Part shown: positions 1 to 12,330 of the stretch, piece by piece
How the letters are laid out: each line of letters starts with the position of its first letter
How positions within the stretch are numbered: the stretch's first letter is position 1
Assembly (NCBI RefSeq): GCF_000003815.2
Contig: NC_049991.1
Coordinates: 1,979,969 to 2,043,968, forward strand
Length of the DNA stretch: 64,000 nucleotides
From: Branchiostoma floridae
Taxonomy: Eukaryota > Chordata > Leptocardii > Amphioxiformes > Branchiostomatidae
Direction of reading: 5' to 3'
Made by a program: the position numbers and the translations under genes
The notes under the pieces: model-generated
Told to the model about the DNA's origin: nothing
Databases searched by the model: none
What the model saw: only the letters and a program-made list of their open reading frames with translations

Positions 1-330
1 CGCAGGGTTGTGGACCGTCGGAAGACTCATTGAGAGATACAAGGTAGGTAGTGATGGTATATATACATTTACTCACACTAACACTAAAATTGATTTGGAC
101 TTACCCAAAGTTTTCAGCCGACTCCGATCCGTCAGCCTTGTTCACGGTATGGACCCGTCTGCTGTAGCTTCCGAACGTGACGTCGGATCGAGGCACGTGA
201 CTGCAGCAGAGGATCGTAAATGCCAGATAACCTGTATCGCCCCCCCTCGTCTCTGTTCAGCTATGTGTATGAATATTCATATTATCACCATCTTTATTTG
301 ATGTCTTTATTTAATTGTTTAAGCTGTTAG

Positions 331-627
331 TCACGCAAAGGCAGTGCACTCCAACAAGCCTGTCTATTACAAAGAGCTAGCCCTTGAAAATATCACCGAT
401 GTTCCTTTAGACAAGGGTGAGTGAAGACACGAGCCTACAAGCCGTGGAGTTCGACTGGCGACATCAGACAGCGGAAGAGTACTTCCTGACAGAAGAACAT
501 GTGACAACGTTCAATCTGGTCCATGCAGTCCATGTTCTCTACCACGTAAAAGACCTCCACGCCACCTTGCGGAACATGTGGGAACAGCTGGCAGACGGTG
601 GTCACATGGTGGTCGAGATAAAGTCGG
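331..627 (+). CDS. Gene 1 exon: HNMT-like methyltransferase, central part (frameshifted)
   Basis: Acceptor TTAG ends at 330. The first frame reads HAKAVHSNKPVYYKELALENITDVPLDKG and then stops at 422-424. From 417 a second frame reads SEDTSLQAVEFDWRHQTAEEY and continues to the donor after 627 (phase 1). Both halves resemble the same methyltransferase family in the right order, so a single-base length change in the GGG at 415-417 is the simplest explanation. The match in the second half is strong; the first half is supported mainly by YKEL and its position. Confidence 0.65.
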
Positions 628-1354
628 GTAAGCTGACAGTTTGACCATCTTTATTGCACTGGAATCCAAAATCCGATATAACTATTAGACCCCATTCCCG
701 ATGTGGCGGCCATTTTGGATTTTCTGTGTCATTCTAGGTCATGGTACCAAAACGAGGCTGGCTCTGATTGCCGTGAAATCATGTATTATAGAATAGGTTG
801 ACCATCTTCAATGGTAGTTTGGTCTCTATTCAGTCCACAAATTGCACAGTTTGTTTTCATGAAAAAAGTCACGCTTAAACGATTTGTCAACACCTATTTC
901 TCTTTAACCATTTACTTTGGGCCATAATAATTTGATTGTATAGATGACGTTCTCTGGGCACCCGAAAACTGGTGCGAGCTTACAAAGAAAAAAAAGTTGG
1001 CTTCACCCAAAAGAAAGTTGCCTGAATTATAAGTGGTCGGGAAGATTGCACACACACACACACACAAAAAATAAACGTACGTATACCAAGCCCTTTAGGT
1101 CTTAAACGTTCTTTCACATTTCTTTAGAATTGGAATTGACTTCGGCATTCTACGATATAATTATCATTATTCATTCCCCAATATTTGATGTGTCAATTTT
1201 CAACATATTTTGATTCATTTTGCAGATTATTTGTACGATGTGCGGAACCTTTCTCTTATTTTTTAAAGAAAAAATGACGAACATTGATGTACGCGTGGAT
1301 TCCATCCATGTAATCAAATCATGTGCCCCGTAGACTACTTCTCAGTTCAAAGAT

Positions 1355-1575
1355 GTAACGCTAGTTCACCTTTATCCGTTGGGTAACCTATATCCGTTGC
1401 TTTTTAAAAGCAGTGTATTTAGGCACATGAAGTCGGTGGGTGATAGTTTTAAACTGCAATATCCTGAAAATAATGCAATTTGAAACTAATGTTCATTAAC
1501 GTGATATGCCCAAATACCCCGTTTTTTAAAGCAACGGATATAGGTTATCCAATGGATAAAAGTGACCTAGCGTTA
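1355..1575. mobile_element. MITE family 3 copy (TAACGCTAG termini)
   Basis: Terminal inverted repeat beginning TAACGCTAGTTCACCTTTAT and ending with the complement of it. Copies with the same ends lie at 30679-30942, 39338-39555 and 55275-55545; partial copies lie near 10487 and 26244. No coding capacity, so it looks like a non-autonomous DNA transposon. It lies in the HNMT-like intron. Confidence 0.8.
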
Positions 1576-1614
1576 CGTTAACACTGTATTGTTTGTTCGG
1601 TTTCTTGCTCACAG

Positions 1615-1970
1615 ATAATGGTGTCGGTGGAAGGTTGTACTACAAGTTGTGGGCGGAATTCGGCGACGGTGACCGCCTAAAGTCGGTGTTCCGTATGTCG
1701 TGCGACGTCAAACAGTGGCTCGACAAAATGGACATAAGCTACGTTACTTCTGAAGAAGAAACCAACATCGACGTCACCGAGTGCTTCAAGGAGAACTCTA
1801 AGACAGGGATGCGGCTTCTTGAATTCTTCACGCTGACACCTTACATAGCTAAGGAGCCGGAAATAAGATCTACAGTACTGGAGTATATCCGCTGTAATTC
1901 GTCGGTGGTTGGTGATAAGGTTTTCTTCAAATCGGTATCTGAAGTTATCGTCGCCCATAAGAGACAGTAG
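1615..1970 (+). CDS. Gene 1 last exon: HNMT-like methyltransferase C-terminus
   Basis: The acceptor TCACAG ends at 1614 and phase 1 joins the previous exon, giving SG/DNGVGGRLYYKLWAEFGDGDR. The exon runs 118 codons to a stop at 1968-1970. It aligns in order with the C-terminal region of histamine N-methyltransferase (KLWxxFG, then a DxxxCF motif, then LLxFxT). A possible AATAAA lies at 2597-2602 beyond the GT repeat. Confidence 0.75.
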
Positions 1971-2174
1971 GCAGTCAACAACGGTTAAGTCCATCTAAAA
2001 TATCTACAAACATGCAGTTGTTACATGCACTTTCTCTGAGATGTTTGTGTTTTTGGTAGTGTTAATTTTGCTATGTAATTTCTAACGAGCTTGTTCAGTA
2101 TAAGGCCACGTGATCAAAAATTCAATTCGAAACCATACTCAAATCGCTAAGTGTGTGCAAGAAGGTTAAACTCC

Positions 2175-2178
<4 letters not shown>

Positions 2179-2215
<37 letters not shown>

Positions 2216-2256
2216 GTGTGTATATGTGTGTGTGTGTGTATGCGTGTGTGTGTATG

Positions 2257-2305
<49 letters not shown>

Positions 2306-2308
2306 ATG

Positions 2309-2363
<55 letters not shown>

Positions 2364-2366
2364 ATG

Positions 2367-2401
<35 letters not shown>

Positions 2402-2426
2402 GTGTCTGTGTGTGTCTGTGTGTGTG
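2179..2426. repeat. GT/CA microsatellite
   Basis: About 250 bases of almost pure GT dinucleotide with scattered interruptions (CG, TA, TTT). Open frames across it (poly-Val-Cys or Thr-His) are artefacts. Confidence 0.97.
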
Positions 2427-2754
2427 GCGGGCCGGGAGGGACTCGAGAGCAGGTCTATGAATCCACGGAGCCTACTTTATAGGTCATGGATCATATGAAT
2501 ATTAGTTTATGTTAAACTGTAGTATATGTATAGCTTTCCGTTTACTCCCTTTGTACCAAACTGACTGCATTTAGCCCCAATGGGGCATGAATATGCAATA
2601 AACTTGATTGTCATTGGCATTAACTTTGTCAATGTTAAAAAGTTTGGTTGGTCATAATTCAAAGCGAGACAATAATGCGGTCGTCATAGAGCCGTTGCAG
2701 ACGGGCGCTACAAGTCACTTCGCATCCCGAGTGGTCTCAATTAATGTTTTACTC

Positions 2755-3068
2755 TTGATTCCAGTTATGGCGGCCATGTTGGATTCCCGGGTCATCCGGG
2801 GTAAAAAAATGTGAAAAATTAATAGAAAAATATCACCAAAATCAAGTTCAAATGTCCAAAATAACAATTTTTACAGATAACAGGCATATATTGTGCAGTA
2901 TTTAACCATAGAGGGATGAATGCACTCCCGAAGATGGCATACTTGTGTCTGTAATACAGCCTATATTGTAGAATGCACAACTGCCACCACCTGGAGCCTC
3001 GTTCTGGTGACATGACCCCGGATGACCCCAGAAATCCAACATGGCCGCCACAACTGGAATTAACTCTT
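2755..3068. mobile_element. Foldback element, short copy
   Basis: Ends carry ATTCCAGTTATGGCGGCCAT and its near-complement at 3036-3060. The body is a shortened version of one arm of the large foldback element at 27882-29545 (shared run from the CACCAAAATCAA region to the GATGGCATACTT region). A fragment of the end also occurs near 695-745. Confidence 0.75.
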
Positions 3069-4451
3069 CGTTAACAAACGTGAGTTGTCAAATGATTCAG
3101 TCAGAATTTCTCCTGGTAGAATATCAAATATTGCCCTGAAGGATCCCTTTTTGTCCTAGGACAGATTACAATGATCACGAGAGCCGGAAACTACAGTTTT
3201 TTAACAATATTTTGGTCTTTTCTACCAGAAGGACCCTAGATCGATATGTTCACGTTTTTGTGGAGTTTCATCCGGCGAAAACTGAAATCATAGTCGGAAA
3301 AGTGACTCCGCCTTGATCAAAACGAACGCATATACACGGAAACACGCCCCCCTCCTCAACTCACGTACGCGTAAACTCCCAAAGTCGATATGTTGCCATC
3401 GACTAATTTACGGTCAAACTCGCCGAAAGTGTTATATACGAGTTTGGATCTACAATGATCCAATAATGGTACTTGTACGCTTTTGTGGGATATTTTTACG
3501 GCTTGAGCCAAACTTATCCGAGTAACTACAAGTAAGGCGACGCGCCTGTATGCACGTTTTTCTCACGACAAGCAAGCATAAACCGCCCGTCAAAAATTGT
3601 GAAAATGACCAGAAATTTGCAAATTTACAGCACGATATCGAGTCCATAGGTTCACAACAATATTATCTGCTCATGGCATGCCGATTTACCGGCGGATGTT
3701 GCCGAATAATAGCTCAACGAATCTCTGAAGTTGACTCGATCGAATCGATGCTGGGAGAAGCCATTGTTAGCCGCTGGGCTGCTGAAGGCTGTTACCGTCC
3801 GACTGTCAAATCACGCGCGCGCGTGGCCAGATTACAGTCTCGCGAGACCTACCGCTAGAGATTGGAGGGTCCCGTAATCCAGCCATGACATTTTTTCACG
3901 ACATGGGAAGCAATGACATCTAGCGATTTAGCTCAGAACTGCAACGTCAGGAAAAAGTCTTCTACTTAGCTGAACCATTCTAATCTAAGGGCAAATATGT
4001 CCCCCGGCTTGCATACTTTTCTTGTCGTGTTAACAAGGCAAGGTTAGGCCACAGAGGTCTATGGAAAAGATCAATGTCTTTTGCTAGACTAAAGGATGCC
4101 TGGGTGGTTGTGAAAGCCGCTTTCTAAATCACGCTTATGAAAAGACCGCTCAAAAGGTACACGTGGCCAAGGCCGTTGTATTGTGATTGCTAGTTCAGTG
4201 GGGGACACACACTGGAGTGCCCTTGCTTGCAGACAATGACTTTAAGACACATGTATGCAGTTCACCAAGGAGGTTGAAACCTTCTTGAAAACACCAAATG
4301 GTAGGAAGATAACAATGTAGCTTTTTGAACTACTTTTATCAGAAGAGATTCTGTTCATGTCAATTTATGAAGATCCTGATCTTATTATTCCTTAAAGAAG
4401 ATGTTTGGAGAAAACATTGTAACATTTTCTTGACTTGCCACATGTTCCTTA

Positions 4452-4580
4452 CTTTCAAAGCAGAGGTTGGGTCTGCAAGGGGGATAATAATAGTAGTCGG
4501 TAATAGTAAGGGTAGGAAGAGGTAAGAAATCCCGGTCACTACTACTAGTATCCCCCCGACCTAACCTCTGCTTGGAGAAT
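4452..4580. mobile_element. MITE family 2 copy (AGCAGAGGTTGGG ends)
   Basis: Inverted ends CAAAGCAGAGGTTGGG and CCTAACCTCTGCTTGG. Related copies lie at 23676-23738 and 47649-47794. Short and non-coding. Confidence 0.7.
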
Positions 4581-4594
4581 ACATTTATGTAACA

Positions 4595-4760
4595 CTAATC
4601 TCAAAGCAGATCCTATGGTAGCATAAGATAGTGTCGAAAGATGTCAGAGAAGTGAACCTGGCCTAGGAGTGTGTTTCGCTACCCGTCGCATACATACTCC
4701 ACTCTAGTCTGCCAGCTTTTGATACTATCTTATGCTACCACAGGATCTGCTTGGAGATTA
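4595..4760. mobile_element. MITE family 1 copy (TAATCTCCAAGCAGATCC ends)
   Basis: Inverted terminal repeats of roughly 45 bases: TAATCTCAAAGCAGATCC at the left, GGATCTGCTTGGAGATTA at the right. Six copies are present in the window (also 14962-15109, 15159-15331, 16466-16685, 23178-23342, 32111-32246). Terminal TA fits a TA target duplication, as in Tc1/mariner-type MITEs; that assignment is inference. Confidence 0.8.
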
Positions 4761-5640
4761 GTAACATACACCCTCCTTGCTCCCCCCCCCCAATAAAATA
4801 CAGAGCCTATCAGTTTTATAGCTTTGCAAATAACCCTACTCCACTCATCTGGTTTGCATATATGGTAATTCTATTCTTGTATCTCCGCTCTCTTTCACCA
4901 ACCTCCTTGCATTCACCAAGGAGGTTGAATTTTAACCTCCTTGCATTCACTTTTCATAAAGTCCTTGCTTTCCACAAGTTCTATTAGGCATTCGTTTCCG
5001 CATTCAACGTTCAATACTAGATACATTGATACCACGGCATGCTACTTGTAAAAATGCGTCAACATCGTATCAAACGCGGGGAACGTTTTCTAGAAAACAT
5101 TTTACAAAAGAATGAAGACGTTTTGACTGTTCCGTGTCGTTGTCGTCACTAGGGAGACCTGACGTTTTGACCTCCCATCCAGGGGGTCAAACGACCGCAA
5201 ACACACGCACAATGGGCTCTTGCAAATTTTCTTTACTTTCCTAGTCACTCTAGTTATTCTAAAACCTATTTTATACAGTCCCTTGCCTTTCCGTAACCAT
5301 TGACACAAAACTATTGCGTCTAAAACTCAAATTTGCGTTTAAAAATGCAACTTTAGACTTCTAACAGGGGTAGTTGGTCTTGATTGCTTGTATTGATATG
5401 TAAAACAGATTATTGAAGCACGATTATCACGGTTGTGATGGAAAGAAAAACAAAGAATTTGATTTTGCCGGGGCGGCTGTGAGGCAAACAAGGGGAGGGA
5501 GCGAACCTCATTGGTGTGTGTGGTAGTAACAACGGGGCGGCTCTGACGGCATTGTGTCTCACCTATTCACATGTTGATCTTCGGCGCCACGAAGGAAGCA
5601 TCGCATTTACACGGTGGTATTCGTAGCCGGGCTGAGCAAG

Positions 5641-5719
5641 ATGGAGGTTGTTCAAGCTCCCTTCTCTCTTCTGCAACTCCTGGTTTTCTGTCTTTTGGTG
5701 GCGAACACGTACACACAAG
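5641..5719 (+). CDS. Gene 2 exon 1: signal peptide
   Basis: The start sits in a good Kozak context (CAAGATGG). It encodes MEVVQAPFSLLQLLVFCLLV followed by ANTYTQ: a short N-region, a Leu/Val/Phe core and a small-residue end, typical of a secretory signal. It ends at AAG/GTGAGT in phase 1. The start is inferred; 5'-UTR and promoter were not resolved. Confidence 0.75.
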
Positions 5720-8700
5720 GTGAGTGAGGGAGGGTTGTATTACAAGGAGCGTCGCTCTGTTACAACATCGTTTTTACGTCTCTGCGCATGCTACGCTCAT
5801 TTTTCTTCGCCAGAAGTTCTCTGACACTCACAAACTAGCCGGCATGTTTTGCGAGCCCACCGTCGCTAGAATGACCATTCTTGACCGATTCTTTACCCCA
5901 GTGTCCGTTCCGCCACCCGTGAGGGGTCAGCGATATGGTGACCACTGCTTTTCTATCATATTTTAGACTAAAAGTAAAACGTTGGTTCCATACGCGGCTG
6001 ACACAGCGTTCCTTTGTGGTAACAGATGCTCTCTACAAAAACTCTTTCAAAGCCAATTTCGTGCTTCACGTTTTGTGTAAAGCATTTGGGGTCGTCAGCG
6101 CACAGGGCCTTGTTAGCGTGCGCTAAGAACCGCTTTTTTTCTCTCTCTCACAACATGAAAACTTCAAGGTCGGCACCCAAATTATTGTCATGTGTCGTTA
6201 GGTCGTCTTTTATTCTGTGTGACACCGGGGCATACTTCATTGTTGCTTGCTAGGTAATCCCATAGGAACATGGCTACAATTTTGTAACCGCATCAACTTG
6301 GGAATTCTTAATTTTTTTCTCTTGAATAATGATTTTCTGAGCGTATGCAGGCTTTAAAGATATTCTTTAGAAGTGTGAGTCTGTTCTATGAGGTTTTGAA
6401 GCTCCTTAGTCTGTACAAGGTTTGAAATAGTGTCAGGAAATGATTACAGACGTACGGTGAGGAAAGCTAATGTAAACCTTGCCTGGGGGTGAGGCTTCTA
6501 CTTAACCCCGCTTCTACATACAGCTGGTTTGGGAACAGTTCTGGGTTCATTCAAATCTAGCTGGCGTTTTTAATGGCCTTGCGAAAAAAAGAACAACGGA
6601 GGGCTGTTTTCGGGTCTTATATTTAGATTTCTGAAAAGAAACTCCGTACGTGTAGATCTTCAAAAACGTTACGTAGAGCAACTCTTTAACGAGAAGAAAA
6701 TACATGCAGATCTCTGAACAAATGTTTGACCTGCATACGTTTTTTCTCGTCTCAGTCCTTTTGGTTCCGCACGACAAGTTTTTATTGTTTCATACAACGG
6801 CCTCGCAATTTACCCGGTCCCACGACCTTGTACGTGTTGAGGAACGCCGAAAGTCAAGTTTGCTAAAAGTATCTTACTCGTGGGAAATAAAACGGACTCT
6901 GGGTTTCATACAACAAAGTAGGGCAAACAATCATCTATGTGACAGATATGTACACATGTTTTCACGTGTTTTGTCTATAGTATGTCACTCTTCTATGGTG
7001 GAAAAATGTAAAGAATCGTAAACATTTATAGTTTTTCTTCACCTATGAGTTTTTCACATGTGCTTATATTCCGTTTTCAAGTGTTGTATATACCTAGGCG
7101 GGTAAAAAAAGGAATTTTAACCCCTTGCCTTGTCTATACTAACATAAAAGTTATTGTAAGAAAAGTCTGTCCCTAGTTTTTTCGAGGCCGGAAGAGAGGC
7201 AACCCAACGAACTCTATCTACTTCGGGTTCTGTAAAAAAAACGTAGGTTGAACATTTTTTCCTAATGATATACAAACAGAGAGAGAAAATCCCAAAATTT
7301 CTTAAACATAATTAACTTTGATGTTAGCACATATTTGTCTAAACCCAATGGGCCTAAGGCGTCGTCTGCAAACGATTTTTGACAGCGCGAGTACCTTTCT
7401 TCATTTAACAGTTGACAGCTGAAATCAGAGCGTGGGCATTTTTTCCTGCGCCACTCTTTGTTTGGGGAAAGTCTTTTCGTAATTATTCCTTTCCTAATGA
7501 TGTCACAACATGGTTGTTTTCGTTGTCTAATTAGTTATTGGCATGTAGACGTGTTGTTTGAAATAACATGATTTTTATACCTAATCTTTTTGTGTTATGT
7601 TTTAATAACGGTTTGTAACACCCAAGCGAACTATAACAAGTAACAGGTATCAAAACGAGTTGTGAAATCGCGTTCTTTTAAGAGCGATTAAAGTTTGCCT
7701 TCGGCGAGCGCGGCTCCCTTTGATGTCTGTTGGGTTTGATAAATAGTGTGATAAGTAGCGTTTTGTGTGTCCCAACTCTCCGTATAAAAACAACTAAATA
7801 TGTCAAATGAAATCTGTGAAAACACACAATCAAGGGGGTTATAATTATCAGTAATACGGGGAGGCATCAGTAAGTTCAGAGCTTTACGAAGAAAAGGGTA
7901 CACGATTCATATTTTGGGGCATAAAAACATAGTATCAAATATAAAGGTAAAACTATTGTGTTCATTACTTTGCACGTGACACTCGGTAACATTTGGTGAA
8001 AGAGAATTTAAAAAAAATACATGGACAATTGAGCTGCCACCTGAGGTGTTCGGGTCAACTAAAGCTTGCTCTGCTGAAAGTCCGACACCCACTTCTCTCT
8101 AGTTGAAATATAAAAGGAATTATTATCAAACATTTTGAAAATGTCTTTGAAGGTTTGGGTATGGTATGAGGAACACGACCCACACAGTTCTAATTACAGT
8201 TCACGGTTCACCCTTGTTTTTATCGCCAGTTGCCTACTGATTTTTAAAAGGTCGTTGACTGGAAATTAATGTTCAGAATGATTTGAAATCTGATGAATAT
8301 TACCAAAGACTTAAGTTAATGCTATCAAATCATGCCCCGGAATTTTAGTTTGCAAATTATTTCTTGGCGTAGAATTTATTGATCACCCCTCGTAATCTTG
8401 TTAGTATCTGTTGTACCGATAACGGAATGTTTATCTACGTAACGAAGTGGTACCTAAATGTTAACAACTGTCTGGATAAGTTTGTATTGGGAAATTAATC
8501 CTGCTTACGAAAGAGATTTTCTCCTGTGAAACAAACAATAGAAATTGTTTTTTGACCGAGTACATTTGCATATTCAAGAAAACAAAAGTTGTTTTTCTTA
8601 CACCATCCATGTGCGAAGGAAATTGATTGAGCGTTTCAGAAATGGACAATTCTGGGAAAGCAGACGGTATGGAACAAAAAGACAATTAAAATTCCTCAGG

Positions 8701-9168
8701 GATGGAACAATGCTATTCTGGGCAATAACAGTCAAGCAGATGTTAAAAGTTCATAACGTTTCTGAGAAAGAATCCTCGCAAACTTGATCCTCTTAAAAAA
8801 TGTCCGTCCGTTTAAAAAATGTAAACGACCATACTGTAAATCGTACACAACGAGCTCAAAAAAGGATTCCGTAAACTGACAAGAATATGTGCGTAAATTG
8901 AAAAGAAAAATATCGGTCTGAATCCTATCAGAGAATAAAAGAATCTTAGGAATGTGAAAGAACAAAAATAGATGACTCATTGTTTGGAATACCATGTCCT
9001 TTGTGTTCAATCATTGGTGCAACCTTCTTGTATACCTAAATTTCATAAGGGAAGTAATTTTTTGTTGCACTTTTCGAGTCTTGGCTTGCAGAGGATGTCA
9101 TCCATATAATCAAATTAGTATGGCCTGAAATATTACGGACACCACGCCAAATATCTGCTTGGAAATAA

Positions 9169-9204
9169 CAAGGACGTTATATCACATGTGATATAACGTC
9201 CTTG
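9169..9204. repeat. Perfect 36-bp palindrome
   Basis: CAAGGACGTTATATCACA and its exact reverse complement meet at ACATGT with no spacer. It lies in the first intron of gene 2, about 225 bases before the first LDLa exon. Confidence 0.9.
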
Positions 9205-9429
9205 GAAATAATCACTAATGAGTCTTCTTCGAGACTATTGTTGTTTATGACAAATAGCTCAATTTTGCAATGTCATATGATCATAGTTTGATGTTTGACT
9301 ATACCACAACACCTCGTAATATCTTAATTTTAACCTAAGACCTACCCCCGTCTATCTTTGTGGTTCTTATCGTCCCATGGTTAAACTTTTGCTATCACAA
9401 TTCTCTAAATATCCGATTTTCGACGACAG

Positions 9430-9586
9430 AATTGGAGACCTGCATCGAAGACGAGTTCCAGTGCGGAAACGGCCGATGTATTCCGGACAGTTTCGAGTGT
9501 GACGGCGAAGACGACTGTCGGGACAACTCGGACGAGGTCAACTGCACCGGATGTAGGAGGGGCAAGTTCATGTGCGAGGACGGAGG
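9430..9586 (+). CDS. Gene 2 exon 2: LDLa 1 and first half of LDLa 2
   Basis: Acceptor GACAG ends at 9429. It reads [19 protein letters not shown] and on through [16 protein letters not shown], a complete six-cysteine LDLa, then [14 protein letters not shown], the start of a second one. It ends in phase 2 before GTAGGG. The acidic DxSDE calcium cage is intact. Confidence 0.9.
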
Positions 9587-10117
9587 GTAGGGAAACTCAC
9601 ACCAATCAAAATCTGTATTGCAGATTTGTGGAAAAAAAGGTTTAGAGTGCCATAATTTCATCCGCGAACACTCTAGGATCGCACACAGTATACTGGCGCG
9701 ATATGTCACGTGTTCAATTTTAACAATTTCTATGCGAAGTTTCAAAGGGATCTTTTTTTACCAAATCTGAAGGGCTATACCCTGCACTGACTCATAAGTC
9801 TTAAGATTTCATCTACATTTACCTAGAGAAATCTCATAGACTAGGACACTAAAGTGACCCTCTCTGCACATTTCTGTATTTAGTCTGTATTAGTACTTTG
9901 CCCGGAAATGGTTACGTATGACGTAATGATGACGTAAATTCATGAAATGTAAATGTAATTGTAAAATGTATAGTCTGCATGGCCTCTGGTTTACATCAAT
10001 TACAATTATTTTCATTCTAAATCATTGACACCTGAGGTTTGTATTTTTAAAAAGTTTGAATTATGTTAAAGCAAAATGTCCGAGGAAGAATCTTAATATT
10101 TTTTTTCGTGACATTAG

Positions 10118-10431
10118 CTGTCTGCCAAGCATCTTCCGTTGTGACGGAATCGGCGACTGTGATGACGACTCGGACGAAACCAACTGCCGGTTAGGCTTCT
10201 TGGACACGCTAGGTGGCGTTTCTGACCAGCTCACCACCACCACGCAGACCGTGCCCCGACCTTACCCCGTCACGCCCATCCCTCCGAGCTCGATACTGGA
10301 GCAGGGGCTCTTGCTGGCAGTGTGTACGGAGCAGGAGTTCACCTGTGCCGACGGGAGCAAGTGTGTGCCCCGCCTGTTCCTCTGCGACGGTGAGAAGGAC
10401 TGCGCCGACAACAGCGACGAGCAGGACTGCG
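10118..10431 (+). CDS. Gene 2 exon 3: second half of LDLa 2, linker, LDLa 3
   Basis: Acceptor ATTAG ends at 10117, and phase 2 completes the second LDLa ([23 protein letters not shown]). A Thr/Pro-rich linker with [12 protein letters not shown] follows, then a third LDLa ([31 protein letters not shown]). Donor GTAAGT after 10431, phase 1. Confidence 0.9.
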
Positions 10432-10875
10432 GTAAGTCATTTTCAGTGAACGTTTCACCTGTTCGAGTCTACTATGGCTAATTCGAGTTCACCTTTATCC
10501 GCTGGCTAACCTATTTCCGTTGTGGGAAAACGGGGTATTTAGGGATATATATATACTGAATGCGTAATACGGCCAGAATTGCAAACTTGAGAGACTCAAG
10601 TACTAGTGTTAAGAACACTGTCAAAAAGCTCAGACAACCACGCGGAGATTAGTTTTTAGAGAGAATATATAACACCTATAGTATAAATGACAAAGTTAAT
10701 CCATAGTATTGACATATAACAGAAAGAAGTGGTGTTTTATTGCTTTGCAAAGATCAATGTCAATTGAATCTTATCTCAAAAGTCAAAATACCACTGATAG
10801 GGAAGACTAGCATTAAGTATCATCCTGTCTTCAGGTTTTCTTTTTTGACAGTAGATTGTTGTTTTGATTATCCAG

Positions 10876-11001
10876 CTCCTAAGACGTGTAGTGAGGATAA
10901 GTTCACCTGCAGTAGTGGGGACTGTATCCCTAAGGCCTGGACTTGTGACCTGGATGCAGACTGTGCTGACGGCTCGGACGAGACTGAGGAACTGTGTCAA
11001 G
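10876..11001 (+). CDS. Gene 2 exon 4: LDLa 4
   Basis: Acceptor TCCAG ends at 10875; donor GTAAGG follows 11001; phase 1 at both ends. It encodes one LDLa: [38 protein letters not shown], with six cysteines and the calcium-cage acids. A GT microsatellite lies about 90 bases into the following intron. Confidence 0.9.
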
Positions 11002-11090
11002 GTAAGGCAACTATCGAATTTGAACATTTTAACTTCGCCACTGAAAAGTTAATATGTTTTGTGTGTGTGCGTGTACCTGTGTGCGTATGC

Positions 11091-11091
11091 A

Positions 11092-11124
<33 letters not shown>

Positions 11125-11191
11125 TTGTGTGTGTGTGTGAGTGTGTGCTTGTGCTGTGTGTGCGTGTTGCGCGCGCGCGCGCGTGTGTGTA
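11091..11191. repeat. GT microsatellite with GC-rich tail
   Basis: GT repeats interrupted by short variants and ending in a run of alternating CG/GT. Intronic in gene 2. Confidence 0.9.
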
Positions 11192-12213
11192 GATTTGTTT
11201 TATGATTGACAGCATAACTATAGAAGGCTCAAATGAATTATGAATTTATTCTATTTATATTTGCTTTGTTCGTAGGCCTTGACGAGACATGGAAAATGTT
11301 TTAATTGTTAGATTTTGGGCCCACTAGTTTCCTATTCGATAACTCCTTAATTTGGCAAATTCATCATCTTATTTGGTCAATTCTTGTCGATTCTTTCGAC
11401 TCCCCGAGGAGCAAGGCACAAGCCGCTGGGCAAAGCATTGTTTCATTTGCTCATTCACTAGCACACGGCAAATAACATAACCATTTAAAACCTATCATGA
11501 CCGGTCTTTAGTATCACAGTACACTAGAGTGTGCATTCAAGTGCGGAGGGGGTCATAGAGTATTTGTAGTGACCAATTTCCAACCTTACGGAGCCTGAAA
11601 GGGAAACTACAAAATAGCCTCTACCAGGCTCCACAGGTCACAGAAAAAACAGCAGAAATTGACCAAATGGGCAGATACTAGTAGTAGCATATCTAAGGAG
11701 TTAGCTGACAGAGAAGTACACTTTGTGACCTCGGTTGACCTAATGGGTGTACCCTTCCCCATTATTTCTGTATTCCCGTTTGTCCTTCAATGATTTCCCA
11801 GACGACTGTCTCCTTTAAACCGATTCCGTGGCCTAGACAACCGTCATGATCGCCCAAGTGTTTCTTATGTATATGGTATCAATGCACTGTTTGGTGGCTA
11901 TAAATAGTTGCTTATGCCTGGATACATTGTCTCGAGTACCCTATGGAAAACCACCGGATTGTTTTATAGTAGGCTGTGAATTAGCATACAATCAATGCTT
12001 ATTTGCCATACTAATGGGTGAGGAGTCCATAAGAGATTCCTTTCACTTGTGTGGCGGTAGCCAACATAACACAACAATTAGATTTAGGCCCCCCAGCGAC
12101 CTTCTTTTGTACTGTAGCGGAAGTTGCGGTCTTGACATCTCGTGCTCTGAACAAGGTATAGTTAAGGTTTTTGTTAATATCTTTTTGCCTTTTTTTGTTT
12201 TCTAAAACCATAG

Positions 12214-12330
12214 AGACAAACTGTACTGAGAAGGAATACCAATGTCAGAACTCCGCAAAGTGTATCCACCTTACCTGGTTCTGTGATGGCGACAAGGATT
12301 GCCGGGAAGGCGAGGACGAAGCGGACTGTG
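12214..12330 (+). CDS. Gene 2 exon 5: LDLa 5
   Basis: Acceptor CATAG ends at 12213; donor GTAAGT follows 12330; phase 1 at both ends. It encodes NCTEKEYQCQNSAKCIHLTW, FCDGDKDCREGEDEADC: six cysteines, with Glu in place of the usual Ser of SDE (GEDEADC). Confidence 0.88.

Larger units (their letters stand above)
331..1970 (+). other. Gene 1 (3' part): histamine N-methyltransferase-like
   Basis: Two exons (331-627 and 1615-1970) encode the C-terminal two thirds of a protein resembling histamine N-methyltransferase, a cytosolic S-adenosylmethionine-dependent enzyme. Family-like stretches are YKEL, then EFDWRHQTAEEY, then LVHAVHVLYHVKDLHATL (human enzyme: FAWHKETSSEY and MLYYVKD), with a closing region DVTECF...LLEFFT matching the human DISDCF...LLWDFLT. 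The N-terminal SAM-binding part is not seen and should lie before the window, or in its first bases. The frame shifts by one base at the GGG of 415-417, so this is either an assembly error or a damaged copy. The substrate cannot be assigned from sequence; amphioxus relatives may be generic small-molecule methyltransferases. Confidence 0.75.
2427..5640. other. Intergenic region with repeats
   Basis: No exon recognised. It holds a possible polyadenylation signal (AATAAA, 2597-2602), a short foldback element (about 2755-3068), a MITE family 2 copy (4452-4580), a MITE family 1 copy (4595-4760) and otherwise AT-rich unique sequence. Short open frames at 3313-3858 show no recognisable domain. Confidence 0.6.

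Noticed and set aside
8-301. 97-codon open frame at the window start
   Set aside because: No domain. The first ~43 bases end at a donor-like AAG/GTAGGT and might be part of an upstream gene 1 exon, but no frame there matches the family clearly.
2122-2498. Several open frames of Val/Cys or Thr/His repeats
   Set aside because: Artefacts of the GT/CA microsatellite.
11846-12205. 119-codon open frame with several cysteines between LDLa 4 and 5
   Set aside because: No LDLa pattern, no convincing acceptor, and the neighbouring exons already join in phase 1 without it.
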